In this document: positions 17,123-25,600 of the stretch, in pieces
Position numbering within the stretch: position 1 is the first letter of the stretch
How the letters are laid out: each line of letters begins with the position of its first letter
NCBI GenBank assembly: GCA_910585215.1
Contig: CAJUDQ010000007.1
Location: forward strand, 5,640 to 69,639
DNA: 64,000 nt
Reading direction: 5' to 3'
From: an uncultured Lachnospiraceae bacterium
Lineage (GTDB): Bacteria; Bacillota; Clostridia; Lachnospirales; Lachnospiraceae
Notes under the pieces: generated by a model
Seen by the model: the letters and a program-made list of their open reading frames with translations, nothing else
Databases searched by the model: none
What the model was told of the DNA's origin: nothing
Program-made: the position numbers and the translations under genes

Positions 17123-18787
17123 TTATTCTTTACTGTTCTCATTCTCTTTTTCCTGCTTCATTTTCATTTTATTTTCATACATCTGTTTATCTGCACGCTG
17201 TCTGGTATCCTCCAGATTTTTATCTTCATTCTTTTCATATCTCGCGTGTCCGCACGCCACATTAATATGCAGAATATCATGCACCTGATTATACATCTCT
17301 ATTTTTTCATTCAGTTTTTCATACGCATTTTCTATCTGAGCATCTTCTGCCTCTTTTGCAACAATACAAAACTCATCCCCGCCTATGCGGTAACAGGTTC
17401 CAAGAGACTCAAACGCCTCCTTAATACAATGCGCACTGCTTCTGATATACTCATCTCCATAATGGTGCCCCAATGTATCATTACATTTTTTCAAATCATT
17501 TAAATCAAACATAAATACTGTATAAGAGTATTTTTCAACCTCTGTTTCTTCCACCATTTTATTATAAGCTGTTCTGTTACATACTCCCGTAAGCTCATCC
17601 ATATATGCCAGCATCTCAAAACGTTCCGCCTCCTTTGCTTTTTCCATTATCTGCTCTGTTTCCTTTATTGTATTATACGCCAGTGCAAGAATATAAACCA
17701 ACAGTGCAATTTTTGTAAACAGATACTCCTTTCCCTCATTCGCATTGGAATAATATCTCGCCATATCTATTGCCACACCTGCTGCTGCCAGAACTGCGCA
17801 TGTAATATTCACCAGATTTACCCTGCTGATATTTTTTATCCCTGTAATCTTCACATTTACTGCTGCCGTAAAAATAAAAATCACTATAAATATAGCCAGT
17901 GTAATATGTACCAGAATAAGGCTTTCCTTCATATTGTATATCCCAAGCACCTGCATCAAAACACAGGCTATCTGCACTGCCATAACCATCATGCATACAC
18001 AATTCAAAAGGATTCCAGACCTTTTATTCATAATCTGCTTTTCAAATAATATAAAAGGTACTGCAATTGCCCCAAGAAGCAAATAGGATATATAAGTAAG
18101 CACAATTCCATTTGAAATTACAAAATGAATAATCGGAATATTTACCAGAAACCATATCGCTATCAACACCGCAAAGATTCCCAAATAAAACATACTGCGA
18201 TTATTGTTTCCATTTTTGCTAATTGCCACCGCATACAATGCCAGATAAACACCCGAAATCAATATTCCTACTGACAGGAAAATCGAAAACAGGCTGTGCT
18301 TCATTTCCGCCAGAACAATATCCAGTTCATTCCCCAGCAAAAATACTGGAACATAATCCAGATAAGACGAATATGGGGTCTCCACGACTATCTGCAAATG
18401 CTTCCCCTCATGTTCCTTTGTAATAATAAACTGATTCCACACATCTCCCAACACTACAGAAAATCTTTCCGATTCCTGATTTACAAGCATCCTGTATATG
18501 CTCCGGCCCTCCACATAAGCCGTAACATTTGCATGGTAAGTATAGAACATAATCGTTTCCCCTGCATTATGTATCAACGGAACCTTTGTCACATACTTGA
18601 CAACATACATTCCTCTTTCATTTGGTTCTTCTTCCTTGGTAATTTCCCAATTATCCAACTGCCTCACACTCACATTTTTTGTATCGCTGTATATATACTT
18701 TGTCGCCGAGGATATCCCTATCATTATCAACACAAACGACAGCACCAACAGCGCCGCCCATCCCATAAATATTTTTTTATCCATCAT
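17123..18787 (-). CDS. Membrane diguanylate cyclase (extracellular sensor, 7 TM, GGDEF)
   Basis: 554 residues. A signal anchor (about 7-28) leads to an extracytoplasmic domain (about 35-170), then seven or so membrane helices (about 165-375), a 7TMR-DISM-like layout. The C-terminal GGDEF domain has DELTGVCNRTAY, DLNDLKKCND and intact RIGGDEF. The RxxD inhibitory site five residues upstream is absent (ESLG), so product inhibition is not expected. The tail is Glu/Lys-rich and basic. It should make c-di-GMP in response to an outside signal. Confidence 0.9.
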   Translation of the reverse strand: MMDKKIFMGWAALLVLSFVLIMIGISSATKYIYSDTKNVSVRQLDNWEITKEEEPNERGMYVVKYVTKVPLIHNAGETIMFYTYHANVTAYVEGRSIYRMLVNQESERFSVVLGDVWNQFIITKEHEGKHLQIVVETPYSSYLDYVPVFLLGNELDIVLAEMKHSLFSIFLSVGILISGVYLALYAVAISKNGNNNRSMFYLGIFAVLIAIWFLVNIPIIHFVISNGIVLTYISYLLLGAIAVPFILFEKQIMNKRSGILLNCVCMMVMAVQIACVLMQVLGIYNMKESLILVHITLAIFIVIFIFTAAVNVKITGIKNISRVNLVNITCAVLAAAGVAIDMARYYSNANEGKEYLFTKIALLVYILALAYNTIKETEQIMEKAKEAERFEMLAYMDELTGVCNRTAYNKMVEETEVEKYSYTVFMFDLNDLKKCNDTLGHHYGDEYIRSSAHCIKEAFESLGTCYRIGGDEFCIVAKEAEDAQIENAYEKLNEKIEMYNQVHDILHINVACGHARYEKNEDKNLEDTRQRADKQMYENKMKMKQEKENENSKE

Positions 18788-18926
18788 AGCTTCCTCAACT
18801 TTAATTTTATTTCACGCTCATATTAATTATCATTCTATCATTTCACCTGCTCAATGTCAAACATAATTCCCAAATTTTAAATTTCTAAAAAATTCTGTTT
18901 CACCCCTCTTCAAATATAATTCCAAC

Positions 18927-18968
18927 AAAAAGGCTGCCTCTTCGAATGATTCACTCAAAGCAGCAGCC
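18927..18968 (-). terminator. Terminator of the ATP synthase operon
   Basis: Minus-strand GGCTGC...GCAGCC stem with a paired inner segment, then TTTTTG, 26 bp after the atpC stop. Confidence 0.88.
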
Positions 18969-18994
18969 CATAACATTTCCTGTTCAAATCTTTC

Positions 18995-19420
18995 TTACTG
19001 ATTATACTTATTATACTTACTTGTGGCCTTCAACCTCGCCATCGCTCTCGCCAAACTTGCTTTGGAATGTAGATACTCCCTCTGACTTCTGTCCTGACGC
19101 ATCTGCTCCTCCGCCCGTTCCTTTGCCTCCTCTGCTCGAACCATATCAATATCCTCTGGCAGTTCCGCAGAATCAATAATTAGCATTGCTTCGTTATTAT
19201 ATACCATAACAAACCCGTTTCCCGATACCGCCTCTATCCATTCCGAATCATCGCGCGTATATCTGAAAATTCCCGGAACAACAGCAAACACTGCCGCCTC
19301 ATGATTCGCCATAATTTCAAGTGCTCCATCTGTAGCTGTTATAATCAGCTTGACACATTTCCCATCATAAAACACTTTATTTGATGTCATAATCTTCAAC
19401 TTAAATGTATTCACCGGCAT
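18995..19420 (-). CDS. atpC: ATP synthase epsilon subunit
   Basis: A 141-residue protein with the N-terminal beta-barrel (FKLKIMTSNKVFYDGKCVKL; TATDGALEIMANHEA) and a C-terminal helical pair (AEEAKERAEEQMRQDRSQ, KASLARAMARLKA). It belongs to the central stalk and can restrain ATP hydrolysis. Last gene of the operon, 5 bp after atpD. Confidence 0.95.
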   Translation of the reverse strand: MPVNTFKLKIMTSNKVFYDGKCVKLIITATDGALEIMANHEAAVFAVVPGIFRYTRDDSEWIEAVSGNGFVMVYNNEAMLIIDSAELPEDIDMVRAEEAKERAEEQMRQDRSQREYLHSKASLARAMARLKATSKYNKYNQ

Positions 19421-19425
19421 GCCTC

Positions 19426-20856
19426 CTATTCTTCGGTCTGCTTTGCCTTCTCGATTACATCCTCAATTGTACCTACATTAAAAAACGCCTGCTCCGGATA
19501 TTCATCCATCTCTCCGTCTACAATCGCCTTAAATCCGCGAATCGTATCATGCAACGGCACATATTTGCCCGGAACACCCGTAAAATTCTCCGCCACATGG
19601 AACGGCTGTGAAAGAAATCTCTGAACCTTTCTTGCACGATAAACCGTGAGCTTATCTTCATCAGACAGCTCCTCCATACCAAGAATCGAAATAATATCCT
19701 GCAACTCCTTATATTTCTGCAAAATTTCTTGTACACGTCTCGCCGTCTGATAATGCTCTTCCCCTACCACATCTGGCTCCAGAATACGGGAATTTGAATC
19801 AAGCGGGTCCACCGCCGGATAAATACCCTGCTCCACAATTTTTCTTGAAAGTACTGTTGTCGCATCCAAATGCGCATACGTAGTTGCCGGTGCAGGATCT
19901 GTAAGGTCGTCCGCCGGCACATAAACCGCCTGTACAGACGTAACAGAACCATTTTTTGTCGATGCAATTCTTTCCTGTAAATCACCCATCTCATTTGCAA
20001 GCGTCGGCTGATATCCCACTGCTGACGGCATACGTCCAAGAAGCGCCGAAACCTCAGAACCTGCTTGCACAAAACGGAAAATATTATCAATAAACAAAAG
20101 TACATTCTGATGTTCTACATCTCTAAAATACTCTGCCATGGTAAGTCCTGTCTCAGCCACTCTCATACGTGCTCCAGGTGGCTCATTCATCTGTCCAAAT
20201 ACCAGCGCAGTTTTGTCAATAACTCCAGATTCCTTCATCTCGGTCCAAAGGTCGTTTCCTTCTCTTGAACGTTCACCAACGCCGGTAAAAATGGAATATC
20301 CTCCATGTTCAGTTGCAATATTGCGAATCAGTTCCTGAATCAATACCGTTTTTCCTACACCGGCGCCTCCAAACAGACCAATTTTTCCTCCCTTTGCATA
20401 TGGAGCCAGAAGGTCAATGACTTTTATTCCGGTTTCAAGAATTTCTACTACCGGACTCTGGTCTGTAAATGCAGGAGCCTCCCTGTGAATTACCCAGTGT
20501 TCCTCGTTTTCAAGACTTTCTCCACCATCAATCGGCTCACCAAGCACATTAAACAGACGCCCAAGTGTCTTATCACCGACAGGCACCTTAATGCCTTCTC
20601 CGGTAGAAAAAACCTCCATGCCCCTGCACAGACCTTCGCTGGCGGACAGCATAATACATCTGACTACTCTGTTTCCCAGATGCTGTGAAGCCTCCATTAC
20701 ACATCGCTTGCCATTATTATTTACTTCCAAGGCATCCTTTATAAATGGAAGATGTGAATCCGAAAATTCCACATCTACCACTGGTCCGGAAACCTGAACA
20801 ATTCTTCCTTTTATTCTTCCTTTTACCATTCCGCTTGCCATTCCTCTTGTCATCAT
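19426..20856 (-). CDS. atpD: ATP synthase beta subunit (catalytic)
   Basis: 476 residues. The P-loop GGAGVGKT occurs at about residue 163, followed by GERSREGNDL with the catalytic Glu, and LLFIDNIFRF (Walker B). QAVYVPADDLTDPAPATT is the DELSEED-side family signature. The N-terminus has a basic extension (MMTRGMASGMVKGRIKGRI) before VQVSGPVVDVEF; an AGGAAAG site supports the first ATGs, so it seems real. Confidence 0.97.
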   Translation of the reverse strand: MMTRGMASGMVKGRIKGRIVQVSGPVVDVEFSDSHLPFIKDALEVNNNGKRCVMEASQHLGNRVVRCIMLSASEGLCRGMEVFSTGEGIKVPVGDKTLGRLFNVLGEPIDGGESLENEEHWVIHREAPAFTDQSPVVEILETGIKVIDLLAPYAKGGKIGLFGGAGVGKTVLIQELIRNIATEHGGYSIFTGVGERSREGNDLWTEMKESGVIDKTALVFGQMNEPPGARMRVAETGLTMAEYFRDVEHQNVLLFIDNIFRFVQAGSEVSALLGRMPSAVGYQPTLANEMGDLQERIASTKNGSVTSVQAVYVPADDLTDPAPATTYAHLDATTVLSRKIVEQGIYPAVDPLDSNSRILEPDVVGEEHYQTARRVQEILQKYKELQDIISILGMEELSDEDKLTVYRARKVQRFLSQPFHVAENFTGVPGKYVPLHDTIRGFKAIVDGEMDEYPEQAFFNVGTIEDVIEKAKQTEE

Positions 20857-20865
20857 CTTTCCTGA

Positions 20866-21792
20866 CTACAGTGAGGATTCCTCCTCTCTATTCATTTTTT
20901 TCTTTTTCTGCGCCTTTGCACCGCTGATTACCTCTGTAATTTCCTGAGTAATCGCTGCCTGTCTGACTCTGTTGTAAACAATACCAAGTTCACGAAGCAT
21001 TTCATTGGCGCTGTCTGTAGAGGACTGCATCGCCATCATACGCGAATTTTGCTCACTGCAGTAAGCCTCTACCAGGGCACCATATACAAGACCTGAAATC
21101 CAGTTTGGTACAATCGTTTCAAATACGACATCCGCAGAGGGGATAAAGTCAAATACGATTCCCTGCTCTTCACTTTTCAACAGCTTTTCTTCTCTGAAAT
21201 CACCTTTTTTCAATGGCAGCAATTTCAGCATTTCCGCTTCACTTGCCATAGAATTAATCATTTTGGTATAAATAATATATACCTCGTCGAGCTGATTTTT
21301 TGAATATGCATCAAGTACGGTTTCCGCAATATTTCTTGACCTGTTCATAGTAGGATTTTGCATGGAATATTTAAATTTATGGTCAATGTCAATACTTCTG
21401 TTCTCAAAATAGTGCATACCCACCTGTCCAACCACATACAGCTTATTGTTCGGATATTGTTCAAGCTGTTCCTGTGCAATCTTAATCACATTATGATTGT
21501 ATGCACCTGCCAGTCCTTTATCCGCGGTTACTACAATATAACCTTTTTTATGCTCTGATTCAGGCTTTGTCAAACCCTCTTCAAAATATTTCTGTTTTAT
21601 ATTTTCACTCTCTGTATGATTCAAAATTCTGGCGATTGTGGACTGAAGTGTAAAAAAATACGGTTCTGTATTGGCAAGAGCCTTTTTTGCTTTTTTTAAT
21701 TTGGATGAGGAAATCATATACATTGCACTTGTGATTTTCTTTGTATCATTAATGCTTCTTATTCTATCCTGAATTTCTCTCGCATTTGCCAT
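20866..21792 (-). CDS. atpG: ATP synthase gamma subunit
   Basis: 308 residues. The N-terminal helix MANAREIQDRIRSINDTKKITSAM and the C-terminal NRVRQAAITQEITEVISGA form the rotating coiled coil in the alpha3-beta3 core. Family signature ends in ITEVISGAKA. Lys/Glu-rich tail. Good ribosome site (AGGAGGTTC). Full length. Confidence 0.96.
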   Translation of the reverse strand: MANAREIQDRIRSINDTKKITSAMYMISSSKLKKAKKALANTEPYFFTLQSTIARILNHTESENIKQKYFEEGLTKPESEHKKGYIVVTADKGLAGAYNHNVIKIAQEQLEQYPNNKLYVVGQVGMHYFENRSIDIDHKFKYSMQNPTMNRSRNIAETVLDAYSKNQLDEVYIIYTKMINSMASEAEMLKLLPLKKGDFREEKLLKSEEQGIVFDFIPSADVVFETIVPNWISGLVYGALVEAYCSEQNSRMMAMQSSTDSANEMLRELGIVYNRVRQAAITQEITEVISGAKAQKKKKMNREEESSL

Positions 21793-21803
21793 AAAAGAAC
21801 CTC

Positions 21804-23321
21804 CTACCTGTTTTTAAATTCCTTTGCCGCATCCACTATCCTTGTTTCGAGTTCCTCACTCAAAGTCTTTTTCTCATGAATCTCCTGTCCAATCTCCGGA
21901 TGTGCAGTATCAAACCATGCAAGCATCTGCATCTGATACTCTTTTATCTTTCTTACTTCCACATCCACAAATATCTTATGTCTGGCTGTCACAAGAGTAA
22001 TCACCTGCTCATGCAGACTTAAAGGCTTTGTAAGCGGCTGCTTTAACAGCTCCATCAGACTTTTTCCATACTGAAGCTGTGCTTTTGTACCTTCATCAAG
22101 GTCGGAACTGAACTGGGTAAATACCTCCATTTCCCTGAACTGTGCAAGGTCAATACGAATACTTCCGGCAGCCTTTTTCATTGCTTTTGTCTGTGCGGCG
22201 CCACCCACACGCGATACGGAAAGACCTACATTTACTGCCGGTCTCTGACCGGAAAAGAACAAATCACTCTCAAGGAAAATCTGTCCGTCTGTAATTGATA
22301 TAACATTTGTAGGAATATATGCGGATACATCGCCCGCCTGTGTTTCAATAATCGGAAGCGCTGTAATAGAACCTCCGCCAAGCTCATCTTTTAATCTCGC
22401 AGAACGCTCCAAAAGTCTTGAATGGAGATAAAATACATCCCCAGGATATGCCTCACGTCCTGGAGAACGCTCCAAAAGCAAAGACAGTGCACGATATGCC
22501 ACTGCATGTTTTGACAAATCATCATAGATAATCAGTACATCTTTGCCCTGATACATAAAATATTCTGCAAGACTGGTTCCCGCATATGGCGCAATATACT
22601 GCAAAGATGCAGGGTCGCTTGCCGTTGCGCATACAATAATAGAATACTCCATCGCTCCATTTTTTGTCAGCGTATTTACAATTTTTGCAATTGTAGATGC
22701 CTTCTGTCCGATTGCCACATAGACACAGATAACATCTTTGCCCTTCTGGTTAATCATTGCGTCGGTTGCTATGGATGTCTTTCCTGTCTGCCTGTCTCCA
22801 ATAATCAGCTCTCTTTGTCCACGTCCAATCGGGAACATGGAATCAATGGTCAAAATTCCTGTTTCCAATGGCTGATTTACCGATTTTCTGTCTACAATAC
22901 CTGGTGCATCATTCTCAATGGGACGATACTCGTTTGTCTCTATTGCACCTTTTCCATCTATCGGTGCGCCTAACGCATCAACGACTCTTCCTATAAAAGC
23001 ATCTCCTACCGAGATGCCTGCTTTCTTTTTTGTACGGGACACCTTCGAACCCTCTTTTATTCCGGTATCTCTTCCAAGAAGAATAATTCCGACTTCATTT
23101 CTTCGGATATCCTGTACCATTCCCTTTACACCAGTGTCAAATACAACGATTTCTCCATACATTGCATGGTCTAATCCGTACACAGTGGCGATTCCGTCGC
23201 CAACCCAGATTACGTTGCCGACTTCCTGACCTCTTATCTCTAATTCATAATTTTCTATTTCACTTTTTAATACTGAAATAATATCTTCTGAACTGATAAC
23301 ACTCAACCGACTCACCTCCAT
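21804..23321 (-). CDS. atpA: ATP synthase alpha subunit
   Basis: 505 residues. P-loop GDRQTGKTS (about 176), LIIYDDLSKHA, and the family signature PSLxxxRAG-like region in its usual place (LSVSRVGGAAQTKAMK). Non-catalytic nucleotide-binding partner of beta. Overlaps the atpH end by 10 bp. Confidence 0.97.
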   Translation of the reverse strand: MEVSRLSVISSEDIISVLKSEIENYELEIRGQEVGNVIWVGDGIATVYGLDHAMYGEIVVFDTGVKGMVQDIRRNEVGIILLGRDTGIKEGSKVSRTKKKAGISVGDAFIGRVVDALGAPIDGKGAIETNEYRPIENDAPGIVDRKSVNQPLETGILTIDSMFPIGRGQRELIIGDRQTGKTSIATDAMINQKGKDVICVYVAIGQKASTIAKIVNTLTKNGAMEYSIIVCATASDPASLQYIAPYAGTSLAEYFMYQGKDVLIIYDDLSKHAVAYRALSLLLERSPGREAYPGDVFYLHSRLLERSARLKDELGGGSITALPIIETQAGDVSAYIPTNVISITDGQIFLESDLFFSGQRPAVNVGLSVSRVGGAAQTKAMKKAAGSIRIDLAQFREMEVFTQFSSDLDEGTKAQLQYGKSLMELLKQPLTKPLSLHEQVITLVTARHKIFVDVEVRKIKEYQMQMLAWFDTAHPEIGQEIHEKKTLSEELETRIVDAAKEFKNR

Positions 23322-23944
23322 GCCAATTTCTGTTTTAATTTGTCTAAACGCCCTTTGATGCTGTAATCAAACTCTGTATTATTCACATTCAGAATAAAGC
23401 CTCCAATCAAGGTTTCATCCTTTTCAAATATGATTTCCGCATCCTCGGCATCGTATTTTTTACAGAGAAATTTTCTGATTTTTTCTATCTGAACTTCCTC
23501 TGGCATATGCACATAAAAAAATCTTGCCGTAACAATATGATTGTCTTTTTCGCAGTTCTGGCAATAATTTTCAAGAATATTCACAACTTCCTTTGTTTTG
23601 TGATTTTCACAGAGCTGCTTTAAAAAGCCTGTAAAAACCTTTGGGAATTTATCCTCCTGAAAGATTTTCTCAATAATATTCTCTTTCTTTTCAGCCGGAA
23701 TACTGGAACTGTCCAGTGCCTTTGCAAGTTCATCCGATGTACGAAAAATCTCTACCGCCTCTTTTACAGGTTCCTGTGGTACATGAAGGTCGTACAAAAC
23801 TGCCACATCTCTGTTTCGTCTTCCATTCAGCTCCTGAACAGTCTGATTCAATGTTTCCATTGATTCTGTCATGGAAGCAAGCTGCTGTTTTAATTCTTCA
23901 TTTTCTGCCAGCAATTTCTGTTCTAACTCTGTCACTGATAGCAC
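23312..23944 (-). CDS. atpH: ATP synthase delta subunit with N-terminal coiled-coil extension
   Basis: 210 residues, about 30 longer than usual. Residues 1-40 (ELEQKLLAENEELKQQLASM) look like a coiled coil rather than the normal delta start. Residues about 45-210 match the OSCP/delta domain, ending ETLIGGFILNVNNTEFDYSI. It joins the peripheral stalk to the top of F1. The extension may pack against the b subunit. Confidence 0.9.
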   Translation of the reverse strand: MLSVTELEQKLLAENEELKQQLASMTESMETLNQTVQELNGRRNRDVAVLYDLHVPQEPVKEAVEIFRTSDELAKALDSSSIPAEKKENIIEKIFQEDKFPKVFTGFLKQLCENHKTKEVVNILENYCQNCEKDNHIVTARFFYVHMPEEVQIEKIRKFLCKKYDAEDAEIIFEKDETLIGGFILNVNNTEFDYSIKGRLDKLKQKLAWR

Positions 23945-23958
23945 CTTCCTTCCATGTT

Positions 23959-24462
23959 CTATTTTTCTTCCCTGTCCATATCTGCCAGAAATTTATCAAT
24001 CAGCTTTTTGTCTGATTCAGGAGAAACCTTTTCTTCTTCTATCTTGCCGACTGCAAGGGCTATCAGTTCTCCAATTTCTGATTTCATTTCCTTTATGCTC
24101 TGCTCCTTCTCACTGGCAATATTCTGACGTGCCTTTTTTACCATATCCTTTGCTGTCTGGTCCGCTTCCCTGACAATACGGTCATATTCTGTCTGCGCGT
24201 CCTGCCTCGCCTTATCTACGATAGCAACAGATTCATCATGAGCATTTTTTAGGCTGTCCTCATACTTTGATTTTAATTCGCCTGCCTCTGCCTTTGTGGA
24301 CCTTGCCTCCTCAAACTGGGATTTAATCAAACTTTCCCTCTTTTCAATAATATTATGCATCGGCTTGACAAGAAACTTTTGCACCAAAAGAAAAAGCACC
24401 AGTAAATTAACAACGGTAGCAAGTATATTCATAAAATCTATACTGATAATGTTATTGTCCAC
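23959..24462 (-). CDS. atpF: ATP synthase b subunit
   Basis: 167 residues. One N-terminal membrane helix (about 9-30, FMNILATVVNLLVLFLLVQKF) followed by a long charged helix rich in Ala/Glu/Lys, forming the peripheral stalk dimer. AIVDKARQDAQTEYDRIV is typical. Only one b gene is present, so it is a homodimer. Confidence 0.95.
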   Translation of the reverse strand: MDNNIISIDFMNILATVVNLLVLFLLVQKFLVKPMHNIIEKRESLIKSQFEEARSTKAEAGELKSKYEDSLKNAHDESVAIVDKARQDAQTEYDRIVREADQTAKDMVKKARQNIASEKEQSIKEMKSEIGELIALAVGKIEEEKVSPESDKKLIDKFLADMDREEK

Positions 24463-24564
24463 CTGTTACACCTGCCTTTCACATTATACTGTGTTTATGC
24501 ATAATCTCGTTTCATTATTATCTTCTTATAATTGACATTCACTGTCTGTTCTCAGTACTTTTTA

Positions 24565-24777
24565 TTATTTCATAATAACAATTAACAGACCAATAACGAA
24601 ACCATACACTGCAGTTGCCTCTGCAAGTGCACACCCCAGAAGAAGGTTCTTTGAAATCTTGCTCTCTGCCTCCGGCTGTCTTGCAATTGCATCTACTGCC
24701 TTTGATGTTGCAATACCAATACCTACACCTGCTCCCAAACCTGTTAATACTGCAATACCTGCTCCTAATACTTCCAT
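24565..24777 (-). CDS. atpE: ATP synthase c subunit (rotor ring)
   Basis: 70 residues, two membrane helices with the polar loop ARQPEA. The ion-binding Glu lies in ALAEATAVYGF. The Na+ ligands of Na+-type rings (Gln in helix 1, Ser after Glu) are absent: helix 1 reads GIGIATSK and Ala follows Glu. H+ coupling is therefore likely. The ATG at 24777 (MEVLGAG) is chosen because AAGGAG lies 9 bp upstream; the earlier ATG at 24798 overlaps that site. Confidence 0.95.
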   Translation of the reverse strand: MEVLGAGIAVLTGLGAGVGIGIATSKAVDAIARQPEAESKISKNLLLGCALAEATAVYGFVIGLLIVIMK

Positions 24778-24810
24778 GATTTTAATCTCCTTTTTCATTA
24801 TAAATTTTTT

Positions 24811-25497
24811 CTATTCAAGTCCTTCCTTCATAAACAGTGATGTCAGAAAGACAAATACATACGCCTGAATCAGACCATCAAACACGTCAAAATACAGACT
24901 GAAAGGCACCGGCAAAACAAACGGCACTATACATTTTATCAGCTCCATTGCCACAAATGCACCAAGAATATTACCAAATAATCGCATACACAGCGACAAA
25001 GGACGAATAAACAATTCCAGCACATTAATTGGCGCAACAATTGCAATTGGTTCTGCAAAGCTCTTTATAAACTTTTTGCCTCCTTTGTGGCGGAGTGCAG
25101 AAAACTCAATCAGCACAATACTCATCACTGCCAGCGCAATTGTAATATTCAAATCCTTTGTAGGGGACTTCAGCCCAAACAGACCTATCATATTGGCAAA
25201 TCCAATATATAAGGTGACAGTTATCAGATATCCGATATACTGTTTTCCGTTTTCACCGAGAATATCATAGAAAAATTTGTAGCCCCAACTAAAGGCCGAT
25301 TCCATAAAAAGCTGAATTTTCCCCGGGTTTTCTACTTTCAGACCCCGAACTAGACAGACACACAGAAGCACAATTACTGCCATAATAATCCATGTGACTA
25401 CTACAGATTCATAGATAGGAATACCGCCAAAGACAGGAATCTCAAATGCGACTTCACAGTTCAGCTCCTCCATAAGTTTTTCACCCAAATCACCCAT
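24811..25497 (-). CDS. atpB: ATP synthase a subunit
   Basis: 228 residues, five to six membrane helices. RPLSLCMRLFGNILGAFVAM carries the essential Arg of the ion half-channels; the last helix is LIQAYVFVFLTSLFM. The ATG at 25497 (MGDLGEK) follows GAGGAG. The frame stays open upstream, but that stretch contains the promoter, and its TTG at 25566 is the -35 box itself, so the longer form is not used. Confidence 0.95.
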   Translation of the reverse strand: MGDLGEKLMEELNCEVAFEIPVFGGIPIYESVVVTWIIMAVIVLLCVCLVRGLKVENPGKIQLFMESAFSWGYKFFYDILGENGKQYIGYLITVTLYIGFANMIGLFGLKSPTKDLNITIALAVMSIVLIEFSALRHKGGKKFIKSFAEPIAIVAPINVLELFIRPLSLCMRLFGNILGAFVAMELIKCIVPFVLPVPFSLYFDVFDGLIQAYVFVFLTSLFMKEGLE

Positions 25498-25537
25498 CTG
25501 CTCCTCACTTCCTTTCTTTTCAGATTTTCCATGATGT

Positions 25538-25566
25538 ATTATAGTTCTATCAGAAAAAAATGTCAA
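25538..25566 (-). promoter_or_regulatory. Perfect consensus sigma-A promoter of the atp operon
   Basis: Minus strand: TTGACA (25561-25566), 17-bp spacer, TATAAT (25538-25543). Both boxes and the spacing match consensus exactly, 41 bp before the atpB start. Confidence 0.93.
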
Positions 25567-25600
25567 TCAATAGAGTTTAGAAAATCTTCTTATTTTTCAT

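Noticed and set aside
24565..24777. Na+-coupled ATP synthase
   Set aside because: The Gln and Ser ligands of Na+-type c rings are absent; H+ is expected.
25498..25566. Longer atpB starting at TTG 25566
   Set aside because: That TTG is the -35 box of a perfect promoter and the transcript starts downstream of it.
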